In this document: one piece after another, positions 22,802-34,706 of the stretch | How positions within the stretch are numbered: the first letter of the stretch is position 1 | How the letters are laid out: the number at the start of each line of letters is the position of its first letter | Assembly (NCBI GenBank): GCA_009760855.2 | Contig: WPIO01000048.1 | Location: 119,501 to 183,500 of the forward strand | Reading direction: 5' to 3' | DNA from: Cristatella mucedo | Lineage: Eukaryota; Bryozoa; Phylactolaemata; Cristatellidae | DNA: 64,000 nt | Program-made: the position numbers and the translations under genes | The notes under the pieces: generated by a model | What the model was told of the DNA's origin: nothing | Database searches by the model: none | What the model saw: the letters and a program-made list of their open reading frames with translations, nothing else

Positions 22802-23615
22802 GGGGGCAGAGTCACCTCTTTCCAAGTCGCGTCACGAACTCACGACCTCTTCGTAACAGTAAGTAGGTGGGCGTCGAAAATGCTCTTCTCGTGGCGGCCA
22901 GCTGATTTTGCGTAGACGCGAACCGAACCGCACTCAGCGGAACGCTACGCCGCTTGGTAGGCGGCAGGGTACGCCTCCTCCGCCGAGCCATCGGTGTTGC
23001 AACATGTCGCTCCCTCTTGCTCGCGTCTGAGGCCGAGTGGCTGGCAGCGAGTAACGATGTGTCCGCCTACTCCACCAACCCCCTCCCCGAGAATGTCAGA
23101 ACGTTTCGACCGGCCGAGGGTTATATCCATGTATTCAATCGCTATCAACGCGCGGCGGCGCAGCTCTTGACTAATAGCGATCCCCGCCCGCCCCGTCCCC
23201 GTACGTCGGTACCATCTCCCGGCATGCGAAGCTCCGATTGCTGTTGTACGTTGACGTAAGGATCTTTGCGCTTATCGTGCGTCGGAAAGCAGACTGACCG
23301 CATAAATATAGTAGACAGCGGCGGCATCGGACGCGTTTTAGCGACCTGACGGCCCCCGATGGAAGAAAAGGTTGCCATTTCACTTAAGCAGAAACACTGA
23401 AGACGCTTTTTACGGAAGAGGAATCGCGAGATGTGGGTGGTTGCGACACGGTCGCAGAGTTTCGATAACCTGTTGGCGCTGTTGGCGGTCAGCGAGACGT
23501 CAGCGAGGCGTCCGGCTGATGCTTCTGCGTTGCACCGAGCATTTCGCTCATCCTAAAGTGGAACACACATTGACAGCGCGACTGTCGCGTGCCGCTGCAG
23601 TGGCAAGCACTGACA

Positions 23616-23616
<1 letters not shown>
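22802..23616. other. GC-rich, unassigned
   Basis: Open frames on both strands without recognised domains. Confidence 0.4.

Positions 23617-23661
<45 letters not shown>
23617..23661. repeat. (CTG)15 trinucleotide repeat
   Basis: Uninterrupted CTG repeat. It reads as poly-Cys, poly-Ala or poly-Leu in plus frames and poly-Ser, Ala or Gln on minus, so the surrounding open frames are artefacts unless shown otherwise. Confidence 0.98.
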
Positions 23662-23664
<3 letters not shown>

Positions 23665-23701
23665 CTCGGCGAAGGAGACGCAAGCACGGTGCCGTGACGC
23701 A

Positions 23702-23813
23702 CGGCCGAGGTCGAGGCCGAGGTCGAGGCCGAGTTCGAGGCCGAGGTCGAGGCCGAGGTCGAGGCCGAGGTCGAGGCCGAGGTCGAGGTCGAGGTCGAGG
23801 TCGAGGCCAAGAG
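23702..23813. repeat. 12-bp/6-bp minisatellite (GAGGTCGAGGCC)
   Basis: About nine GAGGTCGAGGCC units, ending in pure GAGGTC repeats. It would encode Arg-rich (RPRS) repeats on plus and Ser/Thr-rich repeats on minus. Confidence 0.97.
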
Positions 23814-26700
23814 CTTTTAAACGACGCTATGCTCGGTATGGGGCACCTTTGATGCAGAGCATCATGGTCAGCCAGTCACCAGAGACCAGAGCTCTGCAAG
23901 TCCTGCGAGAACGCTAAACGGGCGTTTCTTTTGTCGCCCGTTCAGAGCTCTAATTCCACGCTGATCTTTTGGGACGACTCCCCGATTAAGGAAATGCTTT
24001 GTAAGGAGCTTTGATTCGGCTGTTTTAAGTTGCTCAATAGCATTTACCAACGGCCATATGAAGGTGGCAGTTCTATTTTATTTTATTTCAGATGGTAGTT
24101 CTATATTCATTTTATTTTCAGGTGGCGCTATAAATGCTGGTTTAGTGGCTGCAGCTTTTGGCGCGTGCACGCTCGCTCAGGATGGCGTTACTAGAGAACT
24201 TCGACTTTTTTAATGCTTCATATTTAAAGTTTCTAAATAGTTAATGCCCAGGTAGGTGAGGTTTCAAAAGGCTCCCGTGGTGCCTCGGGCATTACGAGTG
24301 CCGACGCAGGTTCTTCGAATTATTACTCAAAATTATATTTATATACTAATTTTGGAATTTGGGATCAAAATTATAAAATAGGGAACTTTTACTTTAAATA
24401 GGGGTACTCATTTCTTTTTGGTCATTCAAATCATCTTCGGCACGGAGCTAAAGGTTTTCTAAGCATTTTTTTTATAACCTACCATTGCGGCTAAGGTGTG
24501 CAGTCGCAATAGCCACTTTTTAGGGCGCTAAACAGCCTTTCTTACCAGATTTCGCAGAGCAGTTCTTGACCTTGCGCCTCGTCGCTCCAGTTGCTTGTCT
24601 AGCCCCATATCGAAATTCTAGAGGACATATATCGATAATTTTCAAGGGCCAATGAAACTATTGGTATAGAAATTGGCACAAGCAACGAGGGTAACATAAT
24701 CTGTCTTTTAATATAACCATACTGCCATGGTGCCGTGTGATGACGTGTAAGAGTCAAAGTACTGTTTTTTCACAGGTCTTTAACTAAACATAGCTATGTT
24801 CTAAAATCGACAGATTTAATATCATGCATGGTAAAAATGTGCAAAACTCCTCAAATGATGCAATACACTTGGCTTAATACGACGCCAAATGTAAAAAGAA
24901 AACACGCAATGTATTTTACATGTCAAGCAGGACATACGTCCACAAAATTAGGTTCAAGGTCAGTTAAGGACCTGTCTTACAACCAAGATGAGCTAAACAG
25001 TATATTAAACTAGTTTAGGCCAGCTTGCGAGTTCAAAGTTCAAGTCGATCGGATCGCATTTGGCCGAGCTATGGATCTTAAAAGGTGCAAATACCACAGC
25101 GGGAAAACACTTCTGGAATATAAAGAGCATTCTGAAAGCAGAAAATTACAAATCCCGCATTACTCAATTTACCACCGTGCAACTTTGAAGCACATATCAA
25201 GGAGCATGTACTTCTTTTTACGCTTATTGGATCATTATTAGCCTATCTGTAGCATTTGCAAGTCACAAGGGGAGCTTGGTGACAAAAGGTGCTGAAAAAT
25301 AAATAGCCAGCTCTTCGTCAAAGTAAGACTATCGATTAAGGTCCAAAGTGCACGATAAATGCTTGAATGATGTGTAAGCATAATCAATCTCACGCTCCCA
25401 ATAAATTCTAAGTTGATCGGTTGACTATTATCGGAGGCGTGACATCTACAAAATACAAGGGCTGGTATTCAAAACAGGCGGTGGATTCTAAGGGATGGGG
25501 GTTGGTAAAAGCAAGCTTGACAAGTACGATAGTAATTTAATAAATAGATAAATACACACACCTTTAGCAGTTAGTCAACCTTATAACGAAGACCCTTGGG
25601 AATCACTAATTCAACTGGCAAACATGCGGCACGTGTTCGCAGTACATGTTCACTGCATCTCGTCGTGCCGTGATGTACACCGATTTCGCCTAAAGAAATC
25701 GCAGCTATAAAGGGCATAAATGAAAGTTTAAAATCACCTTAATTTTCCATCAGTAGAACAAATCCTTTGAACAATAATACTTTTATTATTATGTCAATTT
25801 TTTTTAAAGCTGACAATAAATATATTTAAATTAACATAAAAAATAATACAATGCTATCCTCTTGTAATTGCAAACACTACGATGTACTGTAATTGTCATC
25901 GAAGGAAAAATTTAAAGATAGCATCCACCACGCTGCACTGACTTACGCAGTCGGAGATCCACACAATGCAGTCAGACTCAGTACTCTGTAAGTGCTGTTA
26001 AAACTTAAAACTTAAAAAATAAATTTCTCCATAAATAGTGAAATAATATCAATATTTTTAGCAGGACAATACAGTATATTATTATTGCTACGATACCGAA
26101 TACAATCAGCTTTTAACAATACAATACACTATAGTGTCCCAAAAATATATTTTTTGAAGGCCCAAATAGAACTGATTCAAAATTTTTTGGCTAATTCCTA
26201 GTGAATAACGCGCTTTTTTGTATCAACTAACGGTGGCGGACGGAACGCGACCGATATTAGCGGATTCCCTCACATCAAAATGACCGCCACTCGACTGCAT
26301 TAGTGGTTCTGTGAGGTGCGGTGATAATCGACTCCTTAGTTGCAGCCACCCCGCGGCAGCATATTACATTATTTCTGGTAGTTGTATTGTTGCCGAACTT
26401 TAGTCACTTCTGCTTACCCATGCTGGAAGAGGCGTAGCACAAAGCGTGCAAGCATACGTATGGCCAATAGGTAAAGCAAGAATAACCTGGGATAGCCTAT
26501 CGCCGAAGCTGGGCCCTAACCCAAAGGGCGGATCTTAGTTTCGCGGGTTTGGGTTAACGCTTTTGGCTTGTTATAACTGCCAGTTGAAGTGTTTACCTGA
26601 ACGGGGCGTGCCCGTACTTAAAAAATTCTGAACTGTTTTCATAGTTTCAACTGAAGGTCTGGAGTATTTTTAAGGCTGATTAGCAGTTGTTTACAAATAG
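23814..26700. other. AT-rich, gene-poor block
   Basis: Long AT-rich stretch with almost no open frames. At 24,061-24,125 a GGTGGCAGTTCTATTTTATTTTA-type unit occurs twice in tandem. Nothing else is supported. Confidence 0.5.
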
Positions 26701-26896
26701 TGGAGGCTACCGGAGGCTTCCGAAAGGCTACCGAAAGGCTACCGACATGATACCGAAAGGCCACCAAAGGGCTTCCGAAAGGTACCGAAATGTTACCGAC
26801 AGGCTACCGACATAGTACCAAAAGGCTACCAAAATGCTACCGTAAGGCTACCGAAAGGCTGCTGAAAGGCTACCAAAAGGCTATCGGGAGCTACTG
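26701..26896. repeat. Degenerate 10-12 bp minisatellite (GGCTACCGAAA)
   Basis: About seventeen imperfect copies of a GGCTACCGAAA unit with variable length and point changes. It lies just beyond the point where the Gypsy pol sequence (minus) ends. Confidence 0.9.
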
Positions 26897-26929
26897 AGTG
26901 GCGCTGCCGTCAGCAGTAGCCTGCTTTAC

Positions 26930-27600
26930 TTTGCTCAAGCGAGCTCTTGAAAACGATTTCGCAATGACGATGTCAGCGTAAATCTGAACGGCAAAGGCAT
27001 GGTCGTGTTAATCGCTTCCAGGCCATTGAGCTCTTGACAGTGCGTAAGCTGTCACCAGAGTCTTTCCAGGTAGATACACGGCGCGAGGGTTACAACGCCA
27101 TCATTCGCATCAATAGGCGTTGGCATCTAACCAAGACATGGTCAAGTTCTATTGTCACCAGTAACGGAATAAGTAGCTGGTGATCAGTACGAAGCTCGAA
27201 CGAAGGCCAACCAGAAAAGAACTTACTAAACTTGTCCGCAAGCCCATTCCAAAGCACGAACCTTTTTTCGATCTGAGCGTATCTCGTTTCGGAGCCTCAC
27301 AACGTGCAGGATGCAAATGCGACAGTTCGCTCACATCCTGCTCCCCCGATTCATGGCGTTGCAATAGAACGGCTCCGAGATCATAGCTACTGGCTTCAGC
27401 ACTGACAATCATCGAGTTTTACTGGTCGAAATAGGCCAATGTTGGAGCCTTAGCCAAAAGTAACGTCGCTTCTCGGAATTCTTTTTTCTGGTTTGGCCCC
27501 CAGTACCACACTGAGTCAGACGAGAGGAGATCGTGTATCGGTTTTAGAACAGTGGCCAGATTCGGCATAAAACCAGCCGAGGCAGTTTATCATACCAAGG
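26930..27600 (-). mobile_element. Ty3/Gypsy RNase H and RT connection, decayed
   Basis: Minus strand, in order from right to left: RT thumb/connection (GFMPNLATVLKPIHDLL, about 27,570-27,520), then a tether leading to EASSYDLGAVLLQ, where the usual RNase H Asp before Ala-Ser is Glu, then ETRYAQIEKRF and RTDHQLLIPLL. One or more frameshifts occur after LLQRHESGEQ. Sequence similarity fades near 26,930, and no integrase follows. It is an inactive remnant. Confidence 0.85.
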
Positions 27601-28440
27601 CATCCTTTTGGCTCCTGCTATGTTGGTTTGATCAAGGAGGTTGAGCATAGCTTCTATTTTGTCGATAACCATCAGACGCTGCAGGCATCAATAGCATGCC
27701 AAAAGAACATCAGAGTGAGCTGGTGGAATATAAACTTGCCTCTATTCAGCATTAGGTCCGACTTTGAAACTGAGAAAATGACTCGACGAAATCTCTCATA
27801 TTCTCAGCCGTTGTTGAGCCATACACTAAAGCATCGTCCATATAAAATGCTAAACCTTTAATCTCACCCAAGAGGTTGTGCATTTGCCGCTAAAAAATCT
27901 CCAGCGCGCGAGTCATGTCAAAGGGCAGCAGCCGGCAACAGCAAAAACGTCCAAACGGTGTTGTAAAAGTCGTTAAGCGAGTGCTCTCATGGGACAATGA
28001 AATATCCCAAAATATTCTCGAGGCATCCAATTTAGAGAGCAGCCAAGCAACAAAAGCTGGGGTAAAATCTCATGAAGCATGTGTAGCACGTACTTTCACG
28101 AACCCCTGTTTAATTTTAGCTCTTCGAGTCGACACAAAGGTGCACTTTACCGCTGGGCTTCAGGACCGGTGCGACCAGAGAGGTGCACCACTCGGTCGGC
28201 TCCAGTGCACGTCCGACGACGCCTTTCTTCTTCATTCGAAGGAGTTCGTCCTTTGCCAAACGGAACAGCGGTCTGGGTATGCGGGAGCTGTGTGCATGCG
28301 CAGTATGCTTCTTCGTCAGGCTTGAGATGGATTTTCAAAGGCCGACATTGCATTAATCTTATCTCTCTAAACGCCGGCTCACGAAGAACGGTCTCATCTA
28401 AGCTGAGTTTGATTTGTCCCATGCCCAGAGAAGCTTGTCG
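27601..28440 (-). mobile_element. Ty3/Gypsy reverse transcriptase, decayed
   Basis: Minus strand. Landmarks are HLKPDEEAY (about 28,322), LKPSGKVHLCVDSK (fingers, about 28,160), SKLDASRIFWDI (palm, first catalytic Asp, about 28,040), TTFTTPFGRF (about 27,950) and YMDDALVYG (catalytic Asp pair, about 27,815). Stops and frameshifts interrupt it. It belongs to the Metaviridae-type retrotransposons. The catalytic residues survive although the frame is broken. Confidence 0.9.
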
Positions 28441-28850
28441 GCTGACGAGATTATTTCTCGTCCCAATGACTATGTGGACTGGTAGCAGATGCGATGGCCC
28501 TTTCTGCTTAGGGTTGAGACGAGGTGGCTGTACTAGCTGAGCACAGGTGTCTTCATAATTAAGGTTACGCCAGCGCCACTGTATATTTTAAATCGAATAT
28601 TCCTTCCATACGCGAGCACCCAGCAAAGTGGCGATGCCCTCACCAATTGGCACTGCACAGCCATAGGCTTTGTAGGGCAATCCACGGTGTAGTCACGTCA
28701 TCGAATTCAGCCGCGTTTTCTCTTACTTTAGAATCAGGTTTTCAGCTCGTTTTGCAACGCATTCCGTAGTACCCAATCTTTCGGCAGCTATTGTAACGGC
28801 GGTCTCGTTCCTCTTAGCGCCCACGAGTGTGAGCCGAGGTGCAGGTCCGG
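28441..28850 (-). mobile_element. Ty3/Gypsy protease region (probable)
   Basis: Minus strand between gag and RT. Segments IATLLGARVW and NLVSRQASLGMG resemble the LLGR and LLSR-xx-LGL motifs that follow the protease active site in this lineage. A clear DTGA active site is not visible, so it is either lost or in a broken part. Confidence 0.5.
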
Positions 28851-29079
28851 CAGCTTTACGCTCCTCCTGCATTGCTGGGAAGCATGACTCTTTCACGGTC
28901 TACGGGGCTGCTAGCCCCCACGACCCAGCCAGCTCTGGACATTCTGTGGACTGTGATCGCCGACGAACCACGGAGACATCTTAAATCGGGTGTATCGGAC
29001 TCAGTTGTGACTTTACCGACTCCTTCTGGCAAGCCTTCTGTACTACCAAAGTTACTTGCGGTCGGGGATGAGTTCCAGG

Positions 29080-29560
29080 GCTTCTGAAAATTTGAGATCG
29101 GGCAAGCCCGAGACCAGGTGATCTCGGATCGGCTCACCTTTCATCGCGCAGTGCGAAGCTAAGTCTTGTAGTACGAGTATAAATGCCTCGGTAGACTCAC
29201 CCGGATGTCGACAGTGGCGGTTAAACATAGCCCGCTCGCGGATGATATTCCTTCATGGTATGCAGTAGTTATCAAATTTGCCCAGCATGAAATCCTACCT
29301 CTTCAATTGATCGACTTCGCAGCTAAAGGTGTCGAATATAGCTTCGGCTTGCGCCACCACGCCATACTGTAGTGTACTTATCTGTAACGTCTTGGCCCTC
29401 GGCAGTCAGCTTGGCATCGGTCACGTAATGGCGAAAACGGTTTCTTCAAGCCGTCCATAACGCCGGCTCGTCAAATGAAGCTCCGCTCCCAGGGCTACAC
29501 TTAGCCTTCTCTTGAGCGTTGTTGGTATTTAGGACGACACTGTATAGCTTCACCGCTTCA
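29080..29560 (-). mobile_element. Ty3/Gypsy gag (capsid) remnant
   Basis: Minus strand. The segment RAMFNRHCRHPGESTEAFI is followed by LQDLASHCAMKGEPIRDHLVSGLPD. This is the capsid C-terminal pattern F-x-R-x-Q-x-ES-x(2)-F-x(6)-LA-x(2)-C ... IRD-x-LV-x-G of Gypsy elements. Stops are present. With the RT and RNase H to its left it forms one minus-strand gag-pol remnant. No LTRs were identified. Confidence 0.75.
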
Positions 29561-30289
29561 AGAATGTAACTTAAGACGCTTCGCGTATGAACAACTCACG
29601 CTTTTTAGCAGCCGTATTATGCTTACTCTCAGTCAGGACCGCGGGCCAGCATGGCCTCTCGCGATTGCTCACATTGTTGTGGCCTCACCCTGGCGCCTCA
29701 GCTATCACACCGCCCATTCCTCGTCGACTCGAAGGTTGCTAGTACACCTGAATGCAGTCGTGGCTAGCCAGGCCGATGAGCGTGTGTCGAAGGTCAAGGA
29801 CAGCAGCACTGGTGACAATGAGACATGTCTGCAGATGTACCCAACCAAGCAGGTCAGACTCATTCAGTGAGGCCAGGGCTTCCAAGCCTCACAGCTTTTC
29901 CAGCTTTTCCAGCAACCTGGGAAATGTCAGGCTTGGAAGGCCCTGGCCTCACAAAATGAGCTGCTAATGAAAGCGCATCTTGATGAAGTGAACTGTGTGC
30001 ATCTGGAAGCAAAACCACTATTCAATGGAGCCTGAAGTTGGCCTGCGTGTACATGCAACCCGCAAGTCCAAGAGAAATGGGCAGTGCTCAAATCCAAAGG
30101 AGGCACTGGCCAAAACACGCGCATATGTATAGGCGAAGCAACCTCCTTATCGCCCGGTAAGTCACACGGAAATTTGCCGGGCTGTGAGCACTCAAAATGC
30201 TCAGGAAGGGGCTAGTAAATGCCACCAAAGCTGCTACAGGGAATCATGGAGTAGGAAAGCTGATTCATGAAATCCATCCACCCACTCCG
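29561..30289. other. Unassigned, with a hairpin
   Basis: No recognised coding region. It contains the inverted repeat 29,867-29,952. Confidence 0.4.
29867..29952. repeat. Inverted repeat with 26-bp arms
   Basis: The arms 29,867-29,892 (GTGAGGCCAGGGCTTCC...) and 29,926-29,952 (...GGAAGGCCCTGGCCTCAC) pair apart from one single-base indel and one mismatch. The 33-bp loop contains AGCTTTTCC twice. Confidence 0.9.
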
Positions 30290-30560
30290 TAAGTTGAAGT
30301 CGGTGAGGTAGCGTGGACAGAACGGGTTAGATGGATTCTGCAGTCACGACCAAAGACATTGAGGACCTGATAAAGTAGCAGCTTAGAGCAAGCGCTCCGG
30401 GCAGAGGATCCATGATCTATGAGCATGTCTATGAGACCGGTGGCTTAATCCACTGCTTGCCTTCATAACTGTACCACTGCAGGGCAAGGACAGTAAGCAT
30501 TTTCCAGAAGCCAGCTTCGCGAATGGCCTTTGTAATGCTGATTGCCAGTAAACTGATTGC
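30290..30560 (+). mobile_element. Short non-LTR reverse transcriptase remnant
   Basis: Plus strand. KDIEDLIK, one stop, then QLRASAPGRGSMIYEHV and ETGG follow the pattern of the RT fingers motif (...K-x-APG-x-DGI-x-x-E-x...GG) found in RTE/CR1/R-type LINEs. It is unlike the main L2 family here. Very short and decayed. Confidence 0.5.
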
Positions 30561-31079
30561 AATTACATGTGTTCCTCATAAATCAAGATTATGCTTGTAC
30601 GATCGTGCCAGACAGATCACACTAATCCTTTCTGGCTAAGGCAAAGTCTAGCTTTTAAAAAACGCGGTGGAATCACAGATACACAATCTAAAAACGCCAA
30701 TGTTGACGATCGACCTTCCCATAAACAGCTCCCAGATCAGCACTTTATTTAGTGATAACTACGGTCATCTAATAGTTTACTTTTCTAGCTTCCTTGTCAC
30801 CAAAAAATAGCATTCGTAATAGAGATAAAAATTGGTCGTTTGTATAGCAACCTATAATAACTTAATCTCGAACCCAGGGCCTGCACCAAAATTGCTGAGA
30901 GAGAATAAATACCAGTTGGGTTGGGGTTTCTTATCTTGGTAAGGAAATTATTATCTTGCTTAGGCAAGCACGCTAAAGAAACAATGAAGCCACTAATGGC
31001 CACCGGTTAGTATGAACTCTGGTGAGTAGCGTGCATTGAATCGCACACGACTTCGATGGAAAAGCAGCAACAAAAAGAC
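30561..31079. other. No recognisable gene
   Basis: AT-rich sequence without supported features. Confidence 0.4.
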
Positions 31080-31270
31080 TAGTTCACCAGGGAATGCTGG
31101 GAATGCTGACCGGAGCAGGCGTGTCTTTTGCAGAGACTTAAACGATGCACTGTCACCTTGAGTGCTGACATTGACGCTTGCAGCGAGCTCCTGCCTTTCT
31201 GTGCATACGAGCTGGATTCTCTATCAGCAAAAGATTTCAATTTCAGTGCGAGGTACAGCGAGATGAGTAT
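31080..31270 (-). mobile_element. Decayed L2 C-terminal fragment
   Basis: Faint minus-strand match to the segment around KSFGDRAFSSYAPKAWN (plus-strand TGCATACGAGCT...CAAAAGATTTCA...GTGCGAGGTA). It lies head to tail against the plus-strand L2 that follows. Confidence 0.45.
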
Positions 31271-31299
31271 ATGCTTAGCAGCAATTGGTACGAGAGCAC

Positions 31300-33412
31300 A
31301 TTCGAGGATCAGTTGGAAAATTTCACCGCTCCTATACTCACGCTCAGTTCCTGGCTGCACCTCAATCTCCGCCTTCAAGCCTACTTTTAGTGACCTCATC
31401 TCGAAGTGTATCACTCAGTCAAGGAAGACTACTAGCACTCATGACCCTGTACTCACCGTCCTTCTAAGATGCATCGATTTTCTGCGGACGTGCATAACTA
31501 ACATATTCTATCCTTAGCCTTAGGTCTTGTTTAAGCATCTCTCAAGTAAAAGGAGAATTTCAGTAACTTTCATTCAGCTCCCATACTGCCGTACCTATTA
31601 AATACAGTGTAACGAATAGAAGCAAGCCACCTAAACTCTTACTCAAGAAATAAAACCTGGCAAGTAAGTCACGTGTAAAGCTCATCATCCCACAGAGTCT
31701 GCAGTGCTGTGAGTATACCTTATCGATAATATAGACTAAAGCAGTGTCTCTCTTCTTGTATTGTTGGATCATTCAGCAGCGGTTGATACATATTTATCAA
31801 CAAGTCTCTTTGAGCTTCTCTTATCTCGCTAGGGCATCAATGGCAAGCCATTGCAATGGTTTTGTTTCTATCTCTGTTGAACACTTCAGACCAGCGATTT
31901 CAACGGTCAGCAATCACACGAGAAGTCTCTAAAGTACGGGTTACCCCAGACATAGGGGTTAGATATACTTTTTTTAAACTTGTACTATCCCTCTGGCCAA
32001 TCTGTCAAGGACAGTTTAGGTTTTCATCTTTATGAACAAGACACAAAGTTGTATTTGTGCTTTGATATCCTTCTTAGCCTTACTGCACATCAAACTCTCT
32101 GGAACTTTCTTGCTGCATTTTTTGCTAACATTAACAGTTAGAATAAAGCAAACATTCTCAAATTCAATGATGATAAAACTTAATTATTAGTCATCGGCAA
32201 GCCTATTTGGACTTGGATGTTGGCAAACTCAACCCTAGAATGAGCTTAGCCAGCATATCTCCTATACTGTCTATGCGAAATCAGGTTGTTGTGTATCACA
32301 TTGCCTTTTCATTAGACGACTGCATCAACTCGACAGTAAAGTCTTTCTACTTTCACCTACGCAATATTGCCAAATTTGGACTTGCTTAGATAGGGACACC
32401 AGATCCAAGTTGGTTCAAACGTTTTTACATTCCCTCTCAAATTTATAGTCCTCTACTCTGAGGTATCCCGGCCTATGTACCAAGATGCTTATAGTTGGTG
32501 TACAACTTAGTTGCTAGCCTTTGTCGCGTACGTAGCAGTTGCCACATTAAACCACTTCTTGCCGACCTGAACTGGCTTCGCATGAAGCAGTTTATTGACT
32601 TCAAGGTTTTTTCACTCAATTTTAGGTCCCTTCATACCGTTGCTCAGGCCTACCCATTCGAACTACTTCCAAATCATGCCATGCATCATGCTATCGGCTT
32701 TTCCGACTCAGATCGTTTAGTTGTGCTTCTAAACAACCTCAAGCTCTTTGGAAACCGTCGCTTTAGTTCGCATGTTCCATAATCCTTGAACTCACTCGCG
32801 ACTGACGTCACGACATCCCTTGACTCGACAGAATTTAGTAAGAAGCCGAAAAAACACTTATTAGCGACAGAATTCGCCAGTTCCATGAACAATATTCTCT
32901 GTGTGTGTGAGTTTTGCCTCTGTGCATTTTATTCCTGACCAACTTCCATGCTTCATTTGAATCTTGTGTAAAGTGCCAAAAAAGAGGTTCAGTTCTTATC
33001 GATTGCTATTCAATTGTCATCATTCTTGTTATTATAAGCAACGTCGAGCTATAGTTCAATGTAGAGATTCGACCCTTCTATATAACTTCTCCGCACCTAT
33101 AGAGATTTCACGTCAAGCTATTACCCATCCTGTCAATGCCGTTTCGGCTCAACTGGAGTGCCGATTACAAAACAACGGGAGCTTCTTTCAGACACATGAC
33201 AGACCTGTGCAACATGTAATACTTTTGTGTCCCATTTTCTTGAGCCTTCGTGCATCAAGGTACATGTGTCGAGCCTTCTGATGCATACATGCTTTCAACT
33301 CAGCTTCATTTACAGTGCATTGATCGTGCTTCCCTTGCAGCGAATGTAAAATGCTTGGAAAGAGATTGAGTTCTCTGAGGGCATTATATCAAGTGTATTT
33401 TTATTGTTATAG
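31300..33412 (+). mobile_element. Old L2 copy with 3' tail
   Basis: Plus strand, about 2.1 kb. The segment before the RT (PGCTSISAFKPTFSDLISKC, 31,345-31,420), palm remnants, the DDKT region (about 32,170), the C-terminal LADLNWL and KLFGNRRFSSHVP segments (32,570-32,780), and the 3' UTR with terminal hairpin at 33,345-33,412. It has many stops and frameshifts. Confidence 0.85.
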
Positions 33413-34253
33413 GGCAGCTTTGAGCATTAAAAATTGTATTACTAGACTAATGCTTGAAGAATCAATGTGAAATTTCAAATGTGAGTCCGGCTCCTTATTT
33501 ACATCGCAGCAGTAGTTCACTTAAGATTTCAGTTTGATAACTTTTGCTATACCTGTCCACGATTGCACTATATAAACATTAATGACGTATGATGACTCAT
33601 ACCTTTGACTACGGCGAACTGGATTTCCGAGACAGCAACTTTAGTGGCCGTCTTAGACTGCTATGGTCCTAAGGCTGCTTGTGCGTTCGTGAATGCTTGC
33701 ATCACTGTTGCTCCACTTAACCCCTGTAGTTTTGATTAAATAGGGTACACTGGTATGATTGTTTAGTTGCGTTGTTATTGTCTGCGTTTGCAATTTTTTA
33801 TAAAGACAAAAATAAACAAATTCAAACGGCCTCCGGCTCTGGCCCTGTGACAGCTATGTGTTTGGAAGGCGTCAGTAGCTCAGAGAGGTCGAGCGGCAAA
33901 TAGCCCCCATGTTTGCAGTTACATGAACACCTCAAGTGGTTAATGTGCATTTCTCCTTTTCTAATGTAGTTTATTTTGTTTTGCTTATTTGGCTCGCGAT
34001 AATTCTTTTCAGAAAATAGGCTAACCTAACACTGCTAATGCTGAACCATACGCCAGTCTTCCGTCGATGCCCACAGACGAGCAGCACACAAGTGCTGAGA
34101 TCAACAGCGACGTGCTGACACTTGCTCGAACGAGAGGTATATGGGCAAATATTGGCAGGTATTGGCTGAGCGAAGATGCAAAAGAAGTGACGCGAACTTA
34201 TATGTGTTTGAAGCCTGAGCCTGAAAATAGCTGTCTCTAGCAAGATTCCGATA
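33413..34253. other. No recognisable gene
   Basis: Mostly AT-rich sequence with nothing supported. Confidence 0.4.
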
Positions 34254-34598
34254 ATGAAAATTGAAGGTGACGACGCAGAGGGCGTGGCAGAGCGTACTCT
34301 ACAGCAGGAAGGACGCTGGAGCTTGCACGTCAGGCCACCAACAAGCCACGTGGATTTGGTCAATTCGGAACAGCAGAAGCTCGATGTGGCTGTGAATTGG
34401 AAACTTTGCGTCGGCACTCACACTGAAGGAGAATTTTTATTTAATGGCTGCAAAGCGAAGACATGTTTATTTTACGCAGAACAATGTGTTAATTCTGTGC
34501 GCCGATACGGCAGGCAGTGTATTAGCAATTCCAGGAAACCAAGCAAGAGCCCACGATCGTCATGGCCGATCATAGCCTGGAGAAATCTAAGTGTATAA
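34254..34598 (+). CDS. Unrecognised open frame (114 codons)
   Basis: ATG-initiated plus-strand frame with ordinary amino-acid composition (for example VDLVNSEQQKLDVAVNWKLC). The first 65 codons look more protein-like than the Ser/Arg-rich end. No family was recognised. It lies 100 bp before a decayed coding region, so it could be part of the same gene or element. Confidence 0.25.
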   Translation: MKIEGDDAEGVAERTLQQEGRWSLHVRPPTSHVDLVNSEQQKLDVAVNWKLCVGTHTEGEFLFNGCKAKTCLFYAEQCVNSVRRYGRQCISNSRKPSKSPRSSWPIIAWRNLSV

Positions 34599-34706
34599 TA
34601 TTATTGGGTTCGCTGTTCTTCGTCGACTTCCGCCGACGTCGTCCGCTTCCGCGGTACAGCGGACCCACCACAATGAAATCACCCGTTGAAAATAAACAAC
34701 TACCAA

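Noticed and set aside
23372-23917. Open frame with poly-Cys and Arg-rich repeats
   Set aside because: Produced by the CTG repeat and the GAGGTC minisatellite. The opposite strand and other frames are equally open.
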